Assembly: GCA_037954235.1 (NCBI GenBank)
Contig: JBBMOA010000002.1
Span: forward strand, 8,785,009-8,849,008
Direction: 5' to 3'
DNA length: 64,000 bases
Origin: Aulostomus chinensis
Lineage: Eukaryota > Chordata > Actinopteri > Syngnathiformes > Aulostomidae
The notes below the pieces were generated by a model. It made no database searches. It saw only the letters and a program-made list of their open reading frames with translations, and was not told the DNA's origin. Shown piece after piece: positions 47,401 through 62,400 of this stretch. The translations under genes were made by a program, and so were the position numbers. Position 1 is the stretch's first letter; the number at the start of each line of letters is the position of its first letter.

Positions 47401-50400
47401 GTTGTTGTCAATTATTGTCTTCATTTTTTATGTTGATTCATTTAAATCCTATAAAACATGTTTTTCCACTTAAGTGCTGACAATGCAAAGACGAGGGTTC
47501 CCCTTTATTCAAATTGTTTGTTGCTTGTCCTAGGAAATAAACAGGCTTTGGTGAAAAGGAGATGTCATTCTCCTGTTTACCACCAGAGGGCACATCTGTG
47601 TCAGGCCTCCTACATCCAGTCCACATACTGGCCAGCAGGAGCAACCTCGGGCTGGGCAGACGCTAAGATTTGAAGCAAGTTCCTTACATACCAAGACAGA
47701 GACCCTCTGGACACCTGGCCAGAGCCATCAGTGGGGGGCTTGACTCCCTCTAAGAGGCACTGTGACGGTGAAGCATCAACTTACCTGCCCACAAAGTGAC
47801 AGATTGAGTGCAAGCAGGCTGTATCTTGTCACTTTCTCATCTCATCACCTGTTTTACACATTGGTTCATCTCACACATACGGTCTCTTCCCCTCCACCTT
47901 GTTTGTCTCTGCCCCTGATGGGTTTTTACTTGCAGTCGACATGCCCAGACAGTTGCACAGTTCACCACTTAGTACTCCTGGATTAGAGAGGGGTGAGGAG
48001 ATGGGGGGGGGGGGGGGGCGAGGGGCGGTGGAGGGTGTAAAACTGTAAACCCTGCTGGTGTCACAAGGTGTCAAAAAGAAAGCCACTAAATGAATATTGG
48101 CTGGCTTAGATTTTTCAACAGTTGCTTTAGGAATAAACAACATATGACATATTTTTAATTGGCAGTCCCCACCAGCACTTAATTTGTCTTCTCTTGGTTT
48201 TTTTATTGGATAACCACTCTGACCATCTAAGGTAACAGCAGCTAAGTCCCAGAATTTCTAGAGATTTCTGTGGCACAGTGATGGGCGTGTGAACCTGCTC
48301 TTGTGGCTCTCATAAATGCTGATACAGCTCATGTTTTGGATTTTCACTGCCAAGATATATCGCGCCCAGTAATTCCGCCTGCCGGTGTAGGGATATTCAA
48401 AGAGCATGTGGCCATGTTAATGTCAGGTCTCCCTGAGGATGGCATTGAAGAAAACAAACTGGTGAGTGGTGTTGTGCTGTGTTTGTTCATGGACCAAAGG
48501 TAATGATTTCCTCTTAAGTGTTGAAAAGCAAGAGCGGTGGTCAGAACATCTCTTCTGGTACCTGGTTTTTGTTTGAGCTGGTTTAAACCAGTTTTTACCT
48601 GCACGTAATAGAAACACTAAAATCAAGAGACAACCAAATCAGCAGAACTTGATCAAATAAGCAAAGCTGGCGGGCAGCTGGGAATTGAGGCTGTGTGGCC
48701 TGTGTCACAGCCTTCCCCGGTGGTGATTCAGGGTCAAGCTCACAATTGGTAAAACATGTAAGGCCACAATATTCTGCAGGGGAGCCACAACTAAAAATGT
48801 CCTAAACAACAAACCTAATCAAACACTTCAAACTCCATCATCCCCATGGAGCCTGGCAGTTTGAGGAAGCTAACACAGGGAGAGCAGCTAAGGCTAGTAG
48901 GCAGACCTTGGAGCCCAGAATCGGCCTGTAGCCTCTCCTGTCCTTCACGGGCTGCTGCGTTCAACTGATTTTGATCCATAAGTAAAAAGATATTCAGACA
49001 CAGCTGATATACAGAAACGCATTTCAAGAAGAATTTTATTTTCCTCCTTCCAGAAGAAGAAGAATTTACTTATTTATGTACTTGTTTTTTTATCACGAGT
49101 GTTTCAAGGAAGAAAAGATCCTGTAATCTAGTGCAATTTGTGGGAAACTAGGAGTAATATTTTCTGTAATCATGAAAATGTTTTTATATTCTGACAAGTA
49201 CTGTTCCTAGACAGAAAATCTGTATCGGCATAAATTCGGTATCGTTAAGTCACACCAACAAAATAATGAAATTGGAATTGGCCAAGAAAGCCTCCGTTCC
49301 TAATACCTATCCAGTTTTCTCATTTGATATATTTCATAACATCATATGCAATCTTCTATATTTCCTTCGTCACTTTCATTCATTCCTCATCATTACAATC
49401 TTTTGAAACCGTATCAATAACTGCAGTTTGGCAGTGGACGACAGTGTCGCGTAATGTATCGGCGTATTGCTTCATGTTTTGGCGTCGTCCTCCCTTCTGT
49501 TATCAGATGACCAGCTTGTTATTTCCTGCTGATGATCTCATCTGCCAGGAGGGCAGAGACCCATTAGTCCTGACAGGAGACAGAGGCTGGGAGCCGAGGT
49601 GTTGGTGAGAGTTACGACCTGTAGAAGGGGATGGAAAACCTGAACTGAAGGTGACAGACGCCCTTTACTGAAACATTTCCAGACTCTAAGAATATGTGCG
49701 TGGACAGGTAAAGGTCTAGTTTGGCTCATCTTGTGTCAGGTGATGTTTTGTCCCGAGGCTACTGAGCTAAAATAGTAACTTAGGTAAGGTGTTGCACCCT
49801 TCAGCATCAATAAATCTCTAGGAGTCACATTACTGAGGATGCAGTGTAATAAGGCAAACTATGTCCACTATGTTGGAACTAGAGCTGTCACGATATCGGA
49901 TTTTCACTACACCACTGTAGTGGCCAGAGGGAGTGTTAATTTTAGCAGCTTCTTAGTCTTTAGATAAAAAGTTGGTTTTTTTTAGTTTTAGTGAAATTGT
50001 CATAATTTTAATCTTTTTTGTTTTGTTTTGTTTCGTTTTTTTGTAGATGACAACATAAAATGTCAGTCCCAGTCACAGAAAACGTTTCAGTCCATCTGAA
50101 AGCCACAGAATTTATTTCAGTATTTTTATCTGTCCATTGATTTGGAATCGTTTGAGTGCTCCAAACCATTTAATGAATTTTAGACATACATTTGAATTTA
50201 TTTGACAAAAGAATCATAAGTCAGGATCCTCCTCATACTCCTCTGGGGGCAAAGGTCAGTTCATTGATCACGTGATATGATGGAAAGCCAGTACAACACA
50301 GTTCGTGATAGGCGAAGAGAAAGTGGATTTTCAGAAGTTTTTGGACGTATTTTGATTGCAATTAAAGACGTGTGTTCCAAGTACAAGAGCCTGTGAAGAG

Positions 50401-53352
50401 TTTGTTATAATCTACCAGAACACAAAGCCTCAGAGAGATGAACGGCCATGGATCTATTCCACGCCAAACAGCATCATCTAGAACACAGTACTGATTTGTA
50501 CATTCAGGACACCCCTTAACATGCAAACAAAAAAAGTTTCATGTTACTGTTTAGTTTGAAGAAAAATCAAATATGAAATGTTAAACTAGTGGCGTCTTCC
50601 TTGCTACACCCTTCCAACAAATGTCACAGTATTATGGAGCAGTTTTAGTTAAAATGGTCTGGTAGTTTCTACTTAATTTAGAGGATAAATAAATGTGCTG
50701 GCTGAAATTTCAACGTCTTTGGTGGAAGTTTATCACTCCGTGATTAACTTTATTAGACCGTCACTTTCCAGTGCTTCATGTTGTCATAGTATAAAACTGG
50801 ATATTATTCCCTGCAGTTAACATCTGTTTTGATATTCCATTAAAAATCTGATGATTTCACTGAACTAAAATGATAATTGTCATCACATCATCAGGCCAAA
50901 ACCTTTTATCTGCCACCACATATCATATAGTTGGACCAAATACTTCTGAAGCCTTTAAAGAAACTTTAAAACCTATATCTGATTTTATATAGGTCATGGT
51001 TTTACCATGAAATCCAATCATGTACTTGATTTTGTTAGTATCGCCTAGCTCTCCTTGAGAGTGAGTGACGACCGCACAGTAACTTTTGCTTGCTAACAGC
51101 CCTATTATTAACTAGTACATAAACAGATTCCCAAACAAATACACACACCAGCGAACCCATGTGAGATATTTACGTGACTGATGTACAGTATGCCCTGTGG
51201 CTTGTTGCCATTTTGGCGCCTTTGTCTCTATGCTAGGCTGAGCAGCTTTCGTAAATTGACACCTACTTCTTCAAATGACATGTCATGCGGAGGAGGTCTT
51301 TCTGCATGTTTGTGAGTATCAGTGCTGCTCTGTTAACGTCAGTCTGGCCGCAGCCAGTAACACGAGTCCAGTTGGAGCCGATGCAGTGTGTATATTAAAT
51401 ACCTCCTCATCCAACCTGATCTCCTCTTCTTTGATCATTGTTATTTTCCTTTATTCTGGGGACTTTTTAACCCAGTGAAAGTGAAATTTGTACTTTGGTG
51501 GTGTTTACCACGTTTGTGTACATGAAGAGCCTGTGTAGCTGTTTGTAGTAGGGCTGCAGTCTCAGACAGCTGGTTGTAAAAAGGCTGACATCTAACCTTG
51601 CTACCGTGCTGCTCGGATCATGGGGCTTTGGAGCCGCACCACCCTGTTTAGATGGATGGGCCGACAGCAGCCTTTTAGCCCACCAGTGTCCTGCGAGTGT
51701 CATTGCCAAGACCACTTCAAATGTGCAAGCCATAATCCCTCTCTGACATTAATATTTTCAGATGGAGACAAGCAGGGAGCATTGCAGGGGGTGGTAATGT
51801 AAGCAAGGTCTTTTTGGCTGGCCTTGTTTCATGCTGGCAGCAGTGATAGACACTAAAGCCATTACTCATCGTGCAGTAATGTCCAGAATGTATTCTTAGC
51901 CCCCGTCTTCCTATCAGTCACCACAAAAAGTTTTGAGGGTCAAAAAATAAAGAGGTAACCAGTCTGCAGGGCTGTGTGCGCGACTGCTGTTTACCAGGGA
52001 GGGGGTGATATTTTAAACCTGGGAGAGCTCACATATTTACCCCATTGAGCCTGACTGACCTTGCCATTTGGTAGGGTGAAGACGCTTGAGACCACTGATA
52101 AGGGAGAGAGGAGGGGAAAGAGAGAAGCCCTTTTGATAATCAGCTAGTTTGCAGTGTTTGCAGATAGAAAGCAGTCAAGAGAAGAAGAGGAAAAACAAAT
52201 AAAGAAGTAGTCGGGTTGAAGATCCAGGAGAGAGTAGAGCGGAAGACTTGGTGGAGGCGAGAGGTAGCCAGGCTGAGCTGACTTTTCCCCCAGAGGAGGA
52301 GTTGCAGTTGCCGGCCAGGGCAGGTCCCAGGGCTGGCAGGGCTGGCCCTACTGCTTCTCCACCTCCATTCCTTCCTCCTCCTTTTCCTCCCTTTTACAAG
52401 CAACCAAACTGCTGTGCAGTGCTGAACTTGCAGGTAGAGCCTGTGAGCAACACAGGAATGCTTAGAAAATCCTGCAAAAGGAACTTCTCTTCCTCCTGTG
52501 AGGATAAATCCAGGGGTTGTGCCTTCCATAAGAGGACCTCCACAAATTGTCATCCTGCTGTCTTCTGGTCCTTTTTTTAAGCTCACTGGCTGAGTGCACT
52601 CAGAGGAGTTTTTTTTATACCTCACTTTTTCCTTCTTTTTTTTTCTTCTGTAAACCGGAACACTGGCGACCTTTTCAGTAGCACGGTGCAAGGACCAGCT
52701 CCACTCACCCAAGATGAGCCGCTGGCTGAAATGCACTTCCATGCACTTTGTATGTACACATTGCCAAAAGTTGTTTTCAGGTTGTTGATGTTTTTTCTCT
52801 TGTGCTGTAAAGCACACGTTGAATGAACTGAAAATGAAGTAACTGGTGTGTGACGTACATGTGATCAAAGGGATGTACGGCTTGACTCAGTCGGGGTATT
52901 TAATTTGACATATTGCTGCTGCTGTGTACATAGAAGTTGCGGTTGTGGTTGAATCACAATGAAGGTTATAGTTTCTATTAGTTTGTGAGTGAAATAGCTT
53001 CTAAGACAGTCACATGCATTTAGAGAAACTGCACTGCAGCCCTGCAGCTCTTTCTGAATTCACTGAAGTTTGTGTTATATATTCAAGGTCATTATTCACA
53101 ATGGCGAAATGCAGTATTCTATGAACACATTTCCACCTGTAAACCTGCTATAGTTTTGATGAAACACAGACAAGGTGTGTCTGATTGCTCTGTCTTATTG
53201 TTAGAACACAGACTGGAATAAGTATGATGATCGGCTGATGAAGGCAGTGGAACGTGGGGAGGTGGAGAAGGTGGCTTCTGTTCTCAGCAAGAAGGGCATC
53301 ATCCCCACCAAGCTTGACGTTGAAGGACGCTCCGCGTGAGTAAACACTCATC

Positions 53353-53424
<72 letters not shown>

Positions 53425-56400
53425 AAGTGCCTGAACTGAAATGGGTAAAAGTGAGACATGAATGTGATTTCACAAGACCAGCATGTACTTGAGTAAAACA
53501 TGTGCGCGCACAGATTTGTTTTCTCTTGATTAACATCTAGAAATGCTGAGCATCTCAAATACCAAACACTGAAGAAGTCTCCCCACACAGATTCCAAGCC
53601 CTCTTTCCCAGATAAAGTGTACAGGAATTCCTTTCCAATTGGATCACTGTTATTCAAAAATAGTTTGACTTATTACCTCCTTTTTATGAGATGAATGCCA
53701 AATCTCCCCGTCTGACCCTCCAACGACAAGTCTTAAATTCTCATGGCCGTGGAGACGGCTTTGCACATTTCAACCTTAAACCCTCATCCAGCTGCCCTAC
53801 ATAAAAATGTCATCACGGTTGCATATTAGCACATCTGCTTTTAAATCGAGAAAGTTTCCCTCTAGTGTCTGTTGTCTACCTCTGGAGGTCAGTGTGGGAG
53901 TTAGGGTGAAGAATGTTCATGGCCACTTGAGCCCTGTCCACCATGGCCAAGGGCTGTTTGTATAGTCCCCACAGGAAATGACTCCCTGTGCAAACACAGA
54001 TCAGATCCACATCAAGTCACACATTTTGGCGAAGCTGCAGGCTATTACTGGGATCAGCTGACATCTTGATGGGCTGTGTTTTATATGGTAGGATTCTTCA
54101 ATGAGAACCTCCAGTTTTATGGATTTATATCTTGACTTGTTTTCATTAAATGAGGGAGGTGATGTATGCGGGAGGATTGGGTCTACCTCACTAAAATATG
54201 GTCAAGACATTCTCGGTTGCGTTTCAAACACCAGAGATTTTAAGGTATTCCAGACGGACTCCTTCTCCTAAATGAGTAACTGAAATGTTTGTATTGAAAT
54301 AAATTTGTTCCCTCTCTAACCTAAATTTAACCAGATACCAACACATGCATTTATGGAGGACAGGCGCCCTCACTTTAATCCCAGATATATGAAGATGTCT
54401 GTGGTCTCTGGCTTGTTCTTCAGGTTTATTTTGACAAAGGCTTTGTTAAAGCATATTGTTATGCAGCACCAGATCCAAGAGGCAAAGGTGCAGAGTATTT
54501 TCAGCAGTGTGTGAAATTATCTCGTGGCACCATTGCACAGACCAGTGATTATATATGGTGTGTTTAAATAAACACAATTATATACACACAACCTGATAAA
54601 TGCAGGTCTCATGTTGGAGGAATCCATTAGAACTGAATTCAGCCCAGTGGAAACCAATTTTCATTGATTAGTACAGTGTTAGTATTCAGATACATTTATG
54701 ATTGTCATTCACTGCATGAATGTAAACTAGAACCAGTTGACAACAACATCAACACTTTTTATTTTTTGGAAAGGAGGGCATGCTTTTTCTTAGTCTGCCT
54801 AAAACAAAAAGTGAAGCACAATTGCAACTCAGCAAGTCTGCATATAGTTCAGTGGGCCACACACACGGATCGACACGTGTCTCTGGCATTCTCGCTGCTG
54901 CAAAAGCCAGTAGAGGAATGCTAAACGCCAATCCCTTGTTATTAAGGACCTTGGTGGGAAACTAATTACAAACTGTTACTCTCAAGATATAATTTTCTTT
55001 TTGCTGGATTAGCATCATTGTGGAGTGCTAATGAATTTAGCTCTAACTGCTATCCAAGGCTTCCAGCTGAGTAAACAGTGTACATCTCTGCCTTGGTTTT
55101 AGCTGGATCCCACTGAGGTAAGAACACCCACCACACGCTTATTCTGAGCAGTAGCTGACCAATCCACACCTCAGCACACTCGAGACAGTCACTCGCGCCA
55201 CGCTACAGAGAGATCAAAGAGACTGCCATGTTCATTTTCTTTCTTTGAAGTAGCAGTAATCCATTGTTCGGTTTGATCTGAGTGGCAACCTGATAATGGC
55301 CGATTGCAGAATGAGAAGAACAAGTATGTCTTGGATTGTTTACTGCATACGTAATATGCCCACAATGTGTCTGCATTGATTCAGTTAACAGGAAGTCTTG
55401 TTTCAGTTTCAGCTGGTGCACAAGATTTGTTTTGCAGAGCAAAAATGAAATGGTCAGGCATCCAAATTAGGATGTGATGGCAACTGCAAAATATCAGTGC
55501 ATTCATGTGGTATATTGTCACGAAAAGAAAAAACAGAACTAGCAGAAGGAAGATCAGTGAACACACTTAATTAGAACGTGCGTGTTTTCATATTTGTTTT
55601 TGGGCCTGTAGGGGGCAGAAGAACTTCGGTGTAGGCTGGCAGACGATACAAGCGCTCAGTGGGGCTACGGTTGTTTTCCGGCCACCTGACAAGTTTAAGT
55701 TGACATTTCACTTTCCTCTTCATTTTTGCTTTGGTTTCAAACCAGCTGTCGAGAAACGTGTCGGTGCTGATTTGGCATGCACACTAGCAGATAAGTCACA
55801 ACTTGCTTTCTTGGCAGCCTGTTTGCTGAGGGCAATTTACCCAAATTATAAGGGGACACTGGGGCTGTGAAACCAAAACAGAGGCTGAAAGAAGCATAAA
55901 AGTTGTGTATTAATCTGTAGGGTTCATGGTAATCATGGCAGTTTGATTTAATGCTGTAGTCTGAAGATGGGGTTAAGTTAATGTGTATGTACATTTCAGG
56001 CGATGGGTCACACCATGGGTGTTATAGTACTACACATATTATCATATATGGTTCAGCTACTGTCCCAGCTTCTACGTGTGTGGTTCACTCTTCTCTGTCC
56101 ACGCTCTAAAAATAGCAACCATATCCTGTAGACTGTCATCAACCTGAAGACTGGCCGGGGAACAGGTGTGTGAGGATGAAATGACACGGCTGAAGGAGTG
56201 CTCCTGAAGTCCCCACCATATATCGCTCAAAATTCATCTCTAACCACTTTACTGAGGTCTGCAGCGGGGGGTAGTCTTCACCTCTTCAGAGTACATTCTC
56301 TGTTTGGTCAGTCTGAGTCAACCAGACTGACCACTTTGAGCTATAATGGATGCGTATGTTCCTTCAATGTGGAGCAAAAGAAAAAAGTCTTAATTGTGTT

Positions 56401-59400
56401 TTTCAGCTGCTTCCAGTTCCAGTTAAATGTTTTTCAGTGTAAAAGTTGGCAGTAGCTTTTGGTTTCTTTGTATTAAAATCTTTATTCATATAACAGATTT
56501 CCGAGGACGTTTCTCAGAGGTGTGATTTGTCCTAGTCCAGAAGCAATTTTCTCCTGGAACACAGTGTGGCTCAAGAACATAATTCATACTAGCCACCTCG
56601 GACAGATTCTGCTTCCTGCCTGCTGTTTGCACCCAAAGGTCAGGACCTTCCGCTGCTCCCCGAGAATCAGTGCCTCCAGGCCATCAACGCTGCTTTTAAT
56701 ACCCGTATCGGTGTTGAGGTGACAGTCTAGCCGTCTCTGCGGCAGATACCTTGGGGTTAGTGTATAAACAGGTTCATGTGGCTTGATGGATGACACACTG
56801 AGATTGGCTTTCACACAAGTGGTTTGCAGACCTTCGAGGCTCGTGGCAGCAGTGAAGCAGACAGCAGGGAACAGGAATGTTTCCAGCCAAAAGTGATGAT
56901 TAAAGAAATTTTGGTACACGTGCAGAAGGAACCTGCGCTAAAATGACAAGAATTCCATTTCATAACTGTTTTTGATTAACGAGCCCTGATTGTCATCAGT
57001 AGTTGGTTTGCTGTGGACGGTTTTGTTCATATTAGCTCACAGTTGAACAACAAGTTTCACCTGCTGTTTGAAATTTCAAGACGGGCCTTTCAGGGCAGAT
57101 GTGTAACCATGAAGAGCTGTGAACTCTGAGGAGGATTAGAAAATAAAGATTAGGAGAAATGTGGAGTAAGAGATGACAAGCTGACCTCATTTTGACCCTG
57201 AGAGAGGGCATGGCATTAAATCACTGCACATTTAACAAGACAAAACACACCAACATGCATAAAACGTGTCTACATTTTGAAAAGTTTGTTCTATCTTCAC
57301 ATATATGAAAGTGAAATAGAAACTTGGAGCCTGTTTAGCCTTCCTGGTGTCCATAGGGTCATTCCAGACTCTTAGACTTCTTGTTATTTGCATCAAGATT
57401 GCCAATTTTACTGATAGCGGTGAGCCAGGTCCGTCTCATGTCCTTCAGCATGATAACCCCCCCCACCACCACCACCACCACCACCACCACCACCCTATCA
57501 CTTTTACCACTTGCTGTTCTCTACTCTGCCATCTCCATCGTCTCATGCCCCCTCCATCTTTCCTGTCTGATATTTCTCCCTCTCTCCTCTCATCCCCCCA
57601 GGTTTCATTTGGCTGCAACACGAGGACACCTGGACTGTCTCAATCTCCTGCTGGGACACAGTGTTGATGTCACCGCGACTGACGCCACTGGTGAGTTCCG
57701 GTGCTGTCCATACTGGCTGATTGCGATGTGAAGGTATTATTACTGTAAGACCAAAAGTCACACTCATCTTAAAAAAAAAAATTTGTGAACACATTTCAGC
57801 AGCCAGCGAAATGACCAGTGTTGGCATGTACACAAAGAGCTGAGTTCCATTCCAGATATTTCTCTATCTACACTTGCACTCTACACTCTAAGCCTGTTTA
57901 CATTTGGGATTCACAACCTAACTGTTTAATACACAATCCAAATTTCAACTGAACCACAATTTTTCAGTTCCAACAATCAGCTCTGCCTTTGCTGAGAAGA
58001 CTGCAGGCACCTGCATAATGAATGGTGACAATAAAAAGCAGTCAAATGCAGCGGTGACTTTGCATACTTTGTTATTTAGTTTGCTGTTTTTAGCTGGCAG
58101 TGTTATCATTCTCCCAAATGAATCAAAACCACAACCATGACACGCAGTCCCCAGTGCAAACTGAACCACGGGCTTGCAGAAGTGTTGTACCCCTCATTCA
58201 GACTGACATCTGTTGATGGTGAAATAGTTGAGTGGCCTCAGAGCGGAGGGACAGGCACCACCACCACTAAAGTAGTGAGAATGCTGGCTGAGGAAGCTTT
58301 TACAATGGTTGTGACAATGAACAAGTTGCATGAGCAGAATTACCTGAAATGAGGCCATGAAAGATAACAAGGCTGCGCTGTTTTGTAGGCTTCATTTCAC
58401 GGAAGTGATGGTTCAATCAATTAAAGCACATGTAGGTAGCCTTGTCTTTTGTCTGGTTGGAGGAGAGGAAGATGTGCTCAACAAAAAAAATTGGTCTGAC
58501 TGTTTCTTTCCTCCATGATGACAGTGTGAATAAGCCCAGTGTCATCTCTGGAACAATTCTGACAAAAGATTCAGATGTGAAGACAAAAATTTAGACACAC
58601 TGCAAGTTCCCCTGATGCTATCAGGTAGATTCCTTGTGGAATTTTGAGCAGGCATTTTTGTCATGCCAACATTTGAATGGAAGCTGATACAGATGAAACC
58701 CGGTGTGATGTCATGTCAGGTTGGGTCATTGCGGGCAGGTATGTCCCCTCTTGACTACAATCCATCATGGCCTCCAAGTAAAGAATTTCAAATCCCACAC
58801 AGGGGAGCAACCCAACTAGTGTAGCCAGGATAGAGCAGGCCACCAGCTTCACTGCATCAGACGATGCCCCATGGAGTGGAGAACAGGGGGGAGGAAAAGG
58901 GTGGGTGAAGCAGAAAGAGACTCAAAGAGAAATAAAGAGCTGTCATTTAATAAAAGAAGATAATAGAATAAGTTGGAGTTAATAGCCTGTTTTGGGTTGT
59001 TCATTGTGTTTTCTGTAAGAAGGAAGTTGCCCTGTTATGTGTGAAGAGAATACAGTTGATTTGAGTTGGAGGAGCCTTTTGTTTTCTTGGTGTCTCTACC
59101 CCACCCCTGCATGGCCTCAGGAAAAGAAATTCCAACCTCTTGAGGCATCGCAGCGGGTTTAGTGAAACAATGAGGGTACCATCAATTTTACTGCAGGAAA
59201 ATATACTGCCAGCTCAACATTGTGAATGTACGCTATGTTTTTTCATACTGAATATAAATCTCTTAAAGGTAAAAACGCTCTCCACCTGGCTTCAAGAAAT
59301 GGACATTCTCTTTGTGTGCAGAAGCTTTTGCAGGTAAGATGCGTCTCTTCTTCGACTGTCTGCACTCCTGTGATTGTATTGTCTTTTTGTTGCGTTTTAT

Positions 59401-62400
59401 TCTCTTCTAAGTTTGTTTTTGTTATTAATATTTGCGTTATGAACTTGCACGCTGTTGCATGAATGACAGAGAGCAGCATCCCTCTCAGCCTCTCTAAATA
59501 ATCACAGCCGAGCAGTGGTAGCAGCTCTGTAGTGGTCAAGACTAGACCCTGTTGAGTCACTGTGCAGCCCTGGAGGATTTATCTGTTTACAAAGAGGGTA
59601 CCATACTGTACCAACCCCCCCCCCCCCCATCCCCCCCATGGCAGGTCATGGCTGTTGGCAGGAGGTTGTCAGTGGTGTTGACAAGCTTACCCTCCTGCAA
59701 ACCTGCCATCCAATCTTGGTGCCGTCATAACATCAGACATAGCAGCTAGATGCCAACACTCTCGCCCCCCCACCCCCGCCATCTCTGTCAGCCCAAACCC
59801 TCAAGGTATAGGATTTCCCCTCTCGATGCTCCACCGTGAGCTCCCTCTGCTGCATGACCCCCCCGTGCACTTTTAGCATGATGCTAATTTTTGGCCCTTG
59901 TTGCTAGAGAGAGTCGGGTTTTTATAGTGGAGGACCAGAGCTCATGCAAGCTTACCCAGCAACATTAGGCCCCTGTTAGCACTGCGTCCTCAAAGCTTTC
60001 CCAGCAGGGGTGCAGTAGCTGGTGTGCAGAGCCACGTAGCCCAATATGACCTGCCTGCTGTTGCCTCTCAAGCTTCCCTGCCAACCGCTGACAAGTAGTT
60101 TGGATACTACAAAATAAAATATACTTAATATATAAGACGAGATACACTAGGTTTTATTTGGTGCACACAGTACAATGATTTTGTTGAACAACAAGAGGGG
60201 ACAAGCTGTAAATATTTGACCCTGGATGCTTGGTTGGTTCAGGGCTTTAATGGACCAGCAGAATGAAGGATGATTGAAACCGTTGTACCATCTGCTGTAG
60301 AGGAGGAACTGACTGGACGGCATGAATTGGTCCTTATTTTTTGGGTTGATCCCCCCCCCCCTTTATTTTTAGGTAAAACCGTACATCTCGTCATACAGTG
60401 CTAGTATTCAATGTGTTGACCTTAAAACAATTGGGCCAACTACATACATTATAGAAGAAGCAAATATTAATGGGTGGTAATATGTCCCTCAAGCGCAAAT
60501 CGATTAATTATCTATGAATTAATTTCAGCATTTACCAAAAAAAATCCTGATTGAGTCCTTTCTACAGTGGAGAAACAAATTATTTGATGCCCAGCTGATT
60601 TTGTAAGCCTGCTGACAAAGAAATGTCCAGTCTACGATTTGTATGACCCTTCTGTTTTGTCAAATACTGTAGAGACAAAATATCAACAAAAAAGTCCAGA
60701 AAAAACACACTACATAAAGTTACCATAAACCAAAGAGCACATCGGAGGATTTTCGGTGCGTGGTTTGGTTGTGACAAAAGAGAGAAGCGGCTGGCAGCTG
60801 CTGCTACAGAGCCAAGCGTGGATGCTGCGCTGGGCAGTTTATCAGAGCTGGACAACGTTTCATCTTAAAGAAGAGCGAAGAACAGCGCTGGGGGCTGTTC
60901 TCAGTGAAAACAATGATTTTGGAAGTGTCTCGTTGAACTGTAGCTTTCTGCTTGAGCAGAGCAAACTTATTTTCTTCCCTCCCAAAGCCAGATTGAATGA
61001 ATAATTTGTTCTAAGTGGGATGACGTCAAAAGAACCGTGTATGGACACCAGTTCACTGTACTCCTTTGCTGCAACACACACTGATTATGATGCCGTTTAT
61101 CCAGTCAGCATCAGCATTTGTTTCTGAAGGGCCGTTTTTTTTCAGGTGGAAATGTGCAATATGTCGTCTTGGATGTATGCAACATTGCATCTGGCCAGCC
61201 AGGTTACAGTTGTGGAGGATCTCTTAATTTGTAAACCTCTTTTCCCATTAACAGAACAACTGCCCTGTTGGAAATGTGGATCTACAAGGAAGAACTGCTC
61301 TACATGATGCTGGTAAATGTTTATTCTCATTATCTCTCTGCTCTTCATTCTTCACACGAGCCGTTTACCTCTCTGTACTTGTCAGACTGTATTTGTTTAG
61401 AGGATGTTTTTGCTTTTCTAGTCATGGCAGGCTGCTCATCCAGCGTGAAACTCCTCTGTGACAGCGGCGCTTCTGTGAATGCCACTGACTTTGTAAGAAC
61501 CCTGTTTTATTTCATTTACATTCTGTGTTTTGATTGTCCTGTCTAATAAGAGCCGAATTCACTCAGGATTTTTGTGAGCGCAACACGTACGACAAAAAGT
61601 GAAGAGATTCTGATATTAGATAAATTCAGCGAGTGATGTCAAAGGCAAAGGGTTTAATGTTCAGTCTACGAAACCACTAATTGATCAAGCTCGGCATGAG
61701 CTTCAAGCTGCCACTTTGTTCTGATTCATTTTGCTGTTCAGATTCAGGTTTTCAGTGAAATTATTCAGACTGAAAAGTTAGATTCAAGTCGTGGGACTCA
61801 AATTTAATTTTCTTTCTTTGTTAAAAGTGACACTGTTGCTCAGTGAGTTTGGGAGAGAAAACAAAAACTGCAAGGGCAGGACGTTGATGGGGAAAATCAA
61901 ACTTACTGTAGGTGCATCATGTCGAGCTCTGGCCATTGATTTGTCCACAATTCCCTTTTTAGTTTTATACAGTTTGATACAGGCTGTATGAGGCAGGATG
62001 GATAAAGATTCTCAAGTATTGGTTGCACTCTACTGATTAAGTGTGAACTATGTGGATAGAGAGTTAGCTAATATGGCAAGGCGGTTGTAACAGGAGAGTA
62101 AAAGTTTGGGACATTATTTATTTACCATCCAGCATCGCATCTCACCAGCTCGCTAACAATGTATTTCACAAACTAGATAGCAGCTCGGGGTGAAGACATG
62201 GCTCGACTCATCGCACTGTCTGCTCAGCTGTAGTGGTTCTTTGCCACCAGATTACTGTTATCCAGAGTCAGAGTTCTCTGCTGGACCAACTATGGAATAA
62301 CAAATGCCCTGACCTCCCCAAGCCTCTTCTTTTTTCTGTTTTTTTGTTCTTGGAAACAGTTTTCATCCTGGTGCCCATGAGCAACGCACCTCCTGGTACT

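Larger units (their letters stand above)
37703..52713. other. UACA intron 1, middle and right part
   Basis: About 15 kb without a recognised gene. It contains a repeat core at 39405-39446, a hairpin at 41625-41686, an (AC)n tract at 44679-44738, a 16-G run at 48003-48018 and hAT-like ends near 43341 (AGGGCTGGATGATAAAAAC) and 49885 (GAGCTGTCACGATATCGG). ORFs at 40445-40756 and 46816-47082 look partly protein-like but match nothing I know. Confidence 0.6.
53336..57601. other. UACA intron 2
   Basis: 4.3 kb between the exon encoding DWNKYDDR and the first complete ankyrin exon. It contains the (AC)n tract at 53355-53422 and the (CCA)n tract at 57463-57494. The rest is unique-looking AT-rich sequence with no recognised gene. 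Confidence 0.7.

Noticed and set aside
52140..52868. 242-codon minus-strand ORF
   Set aside because: Basic, low-complexity composition (KKKEKV, KRRRKEWRW) from a purine/pyrimidine-biased stretch. It has no family resemblance, and the opposite strand fits a 5' UTR of the alternative UACA exon.
53148..53657. 169-codon minus-strand ORF with a (CV)n run
   Set aside because: Driven by the (AC)n tract and antisense to UACA exon 2.
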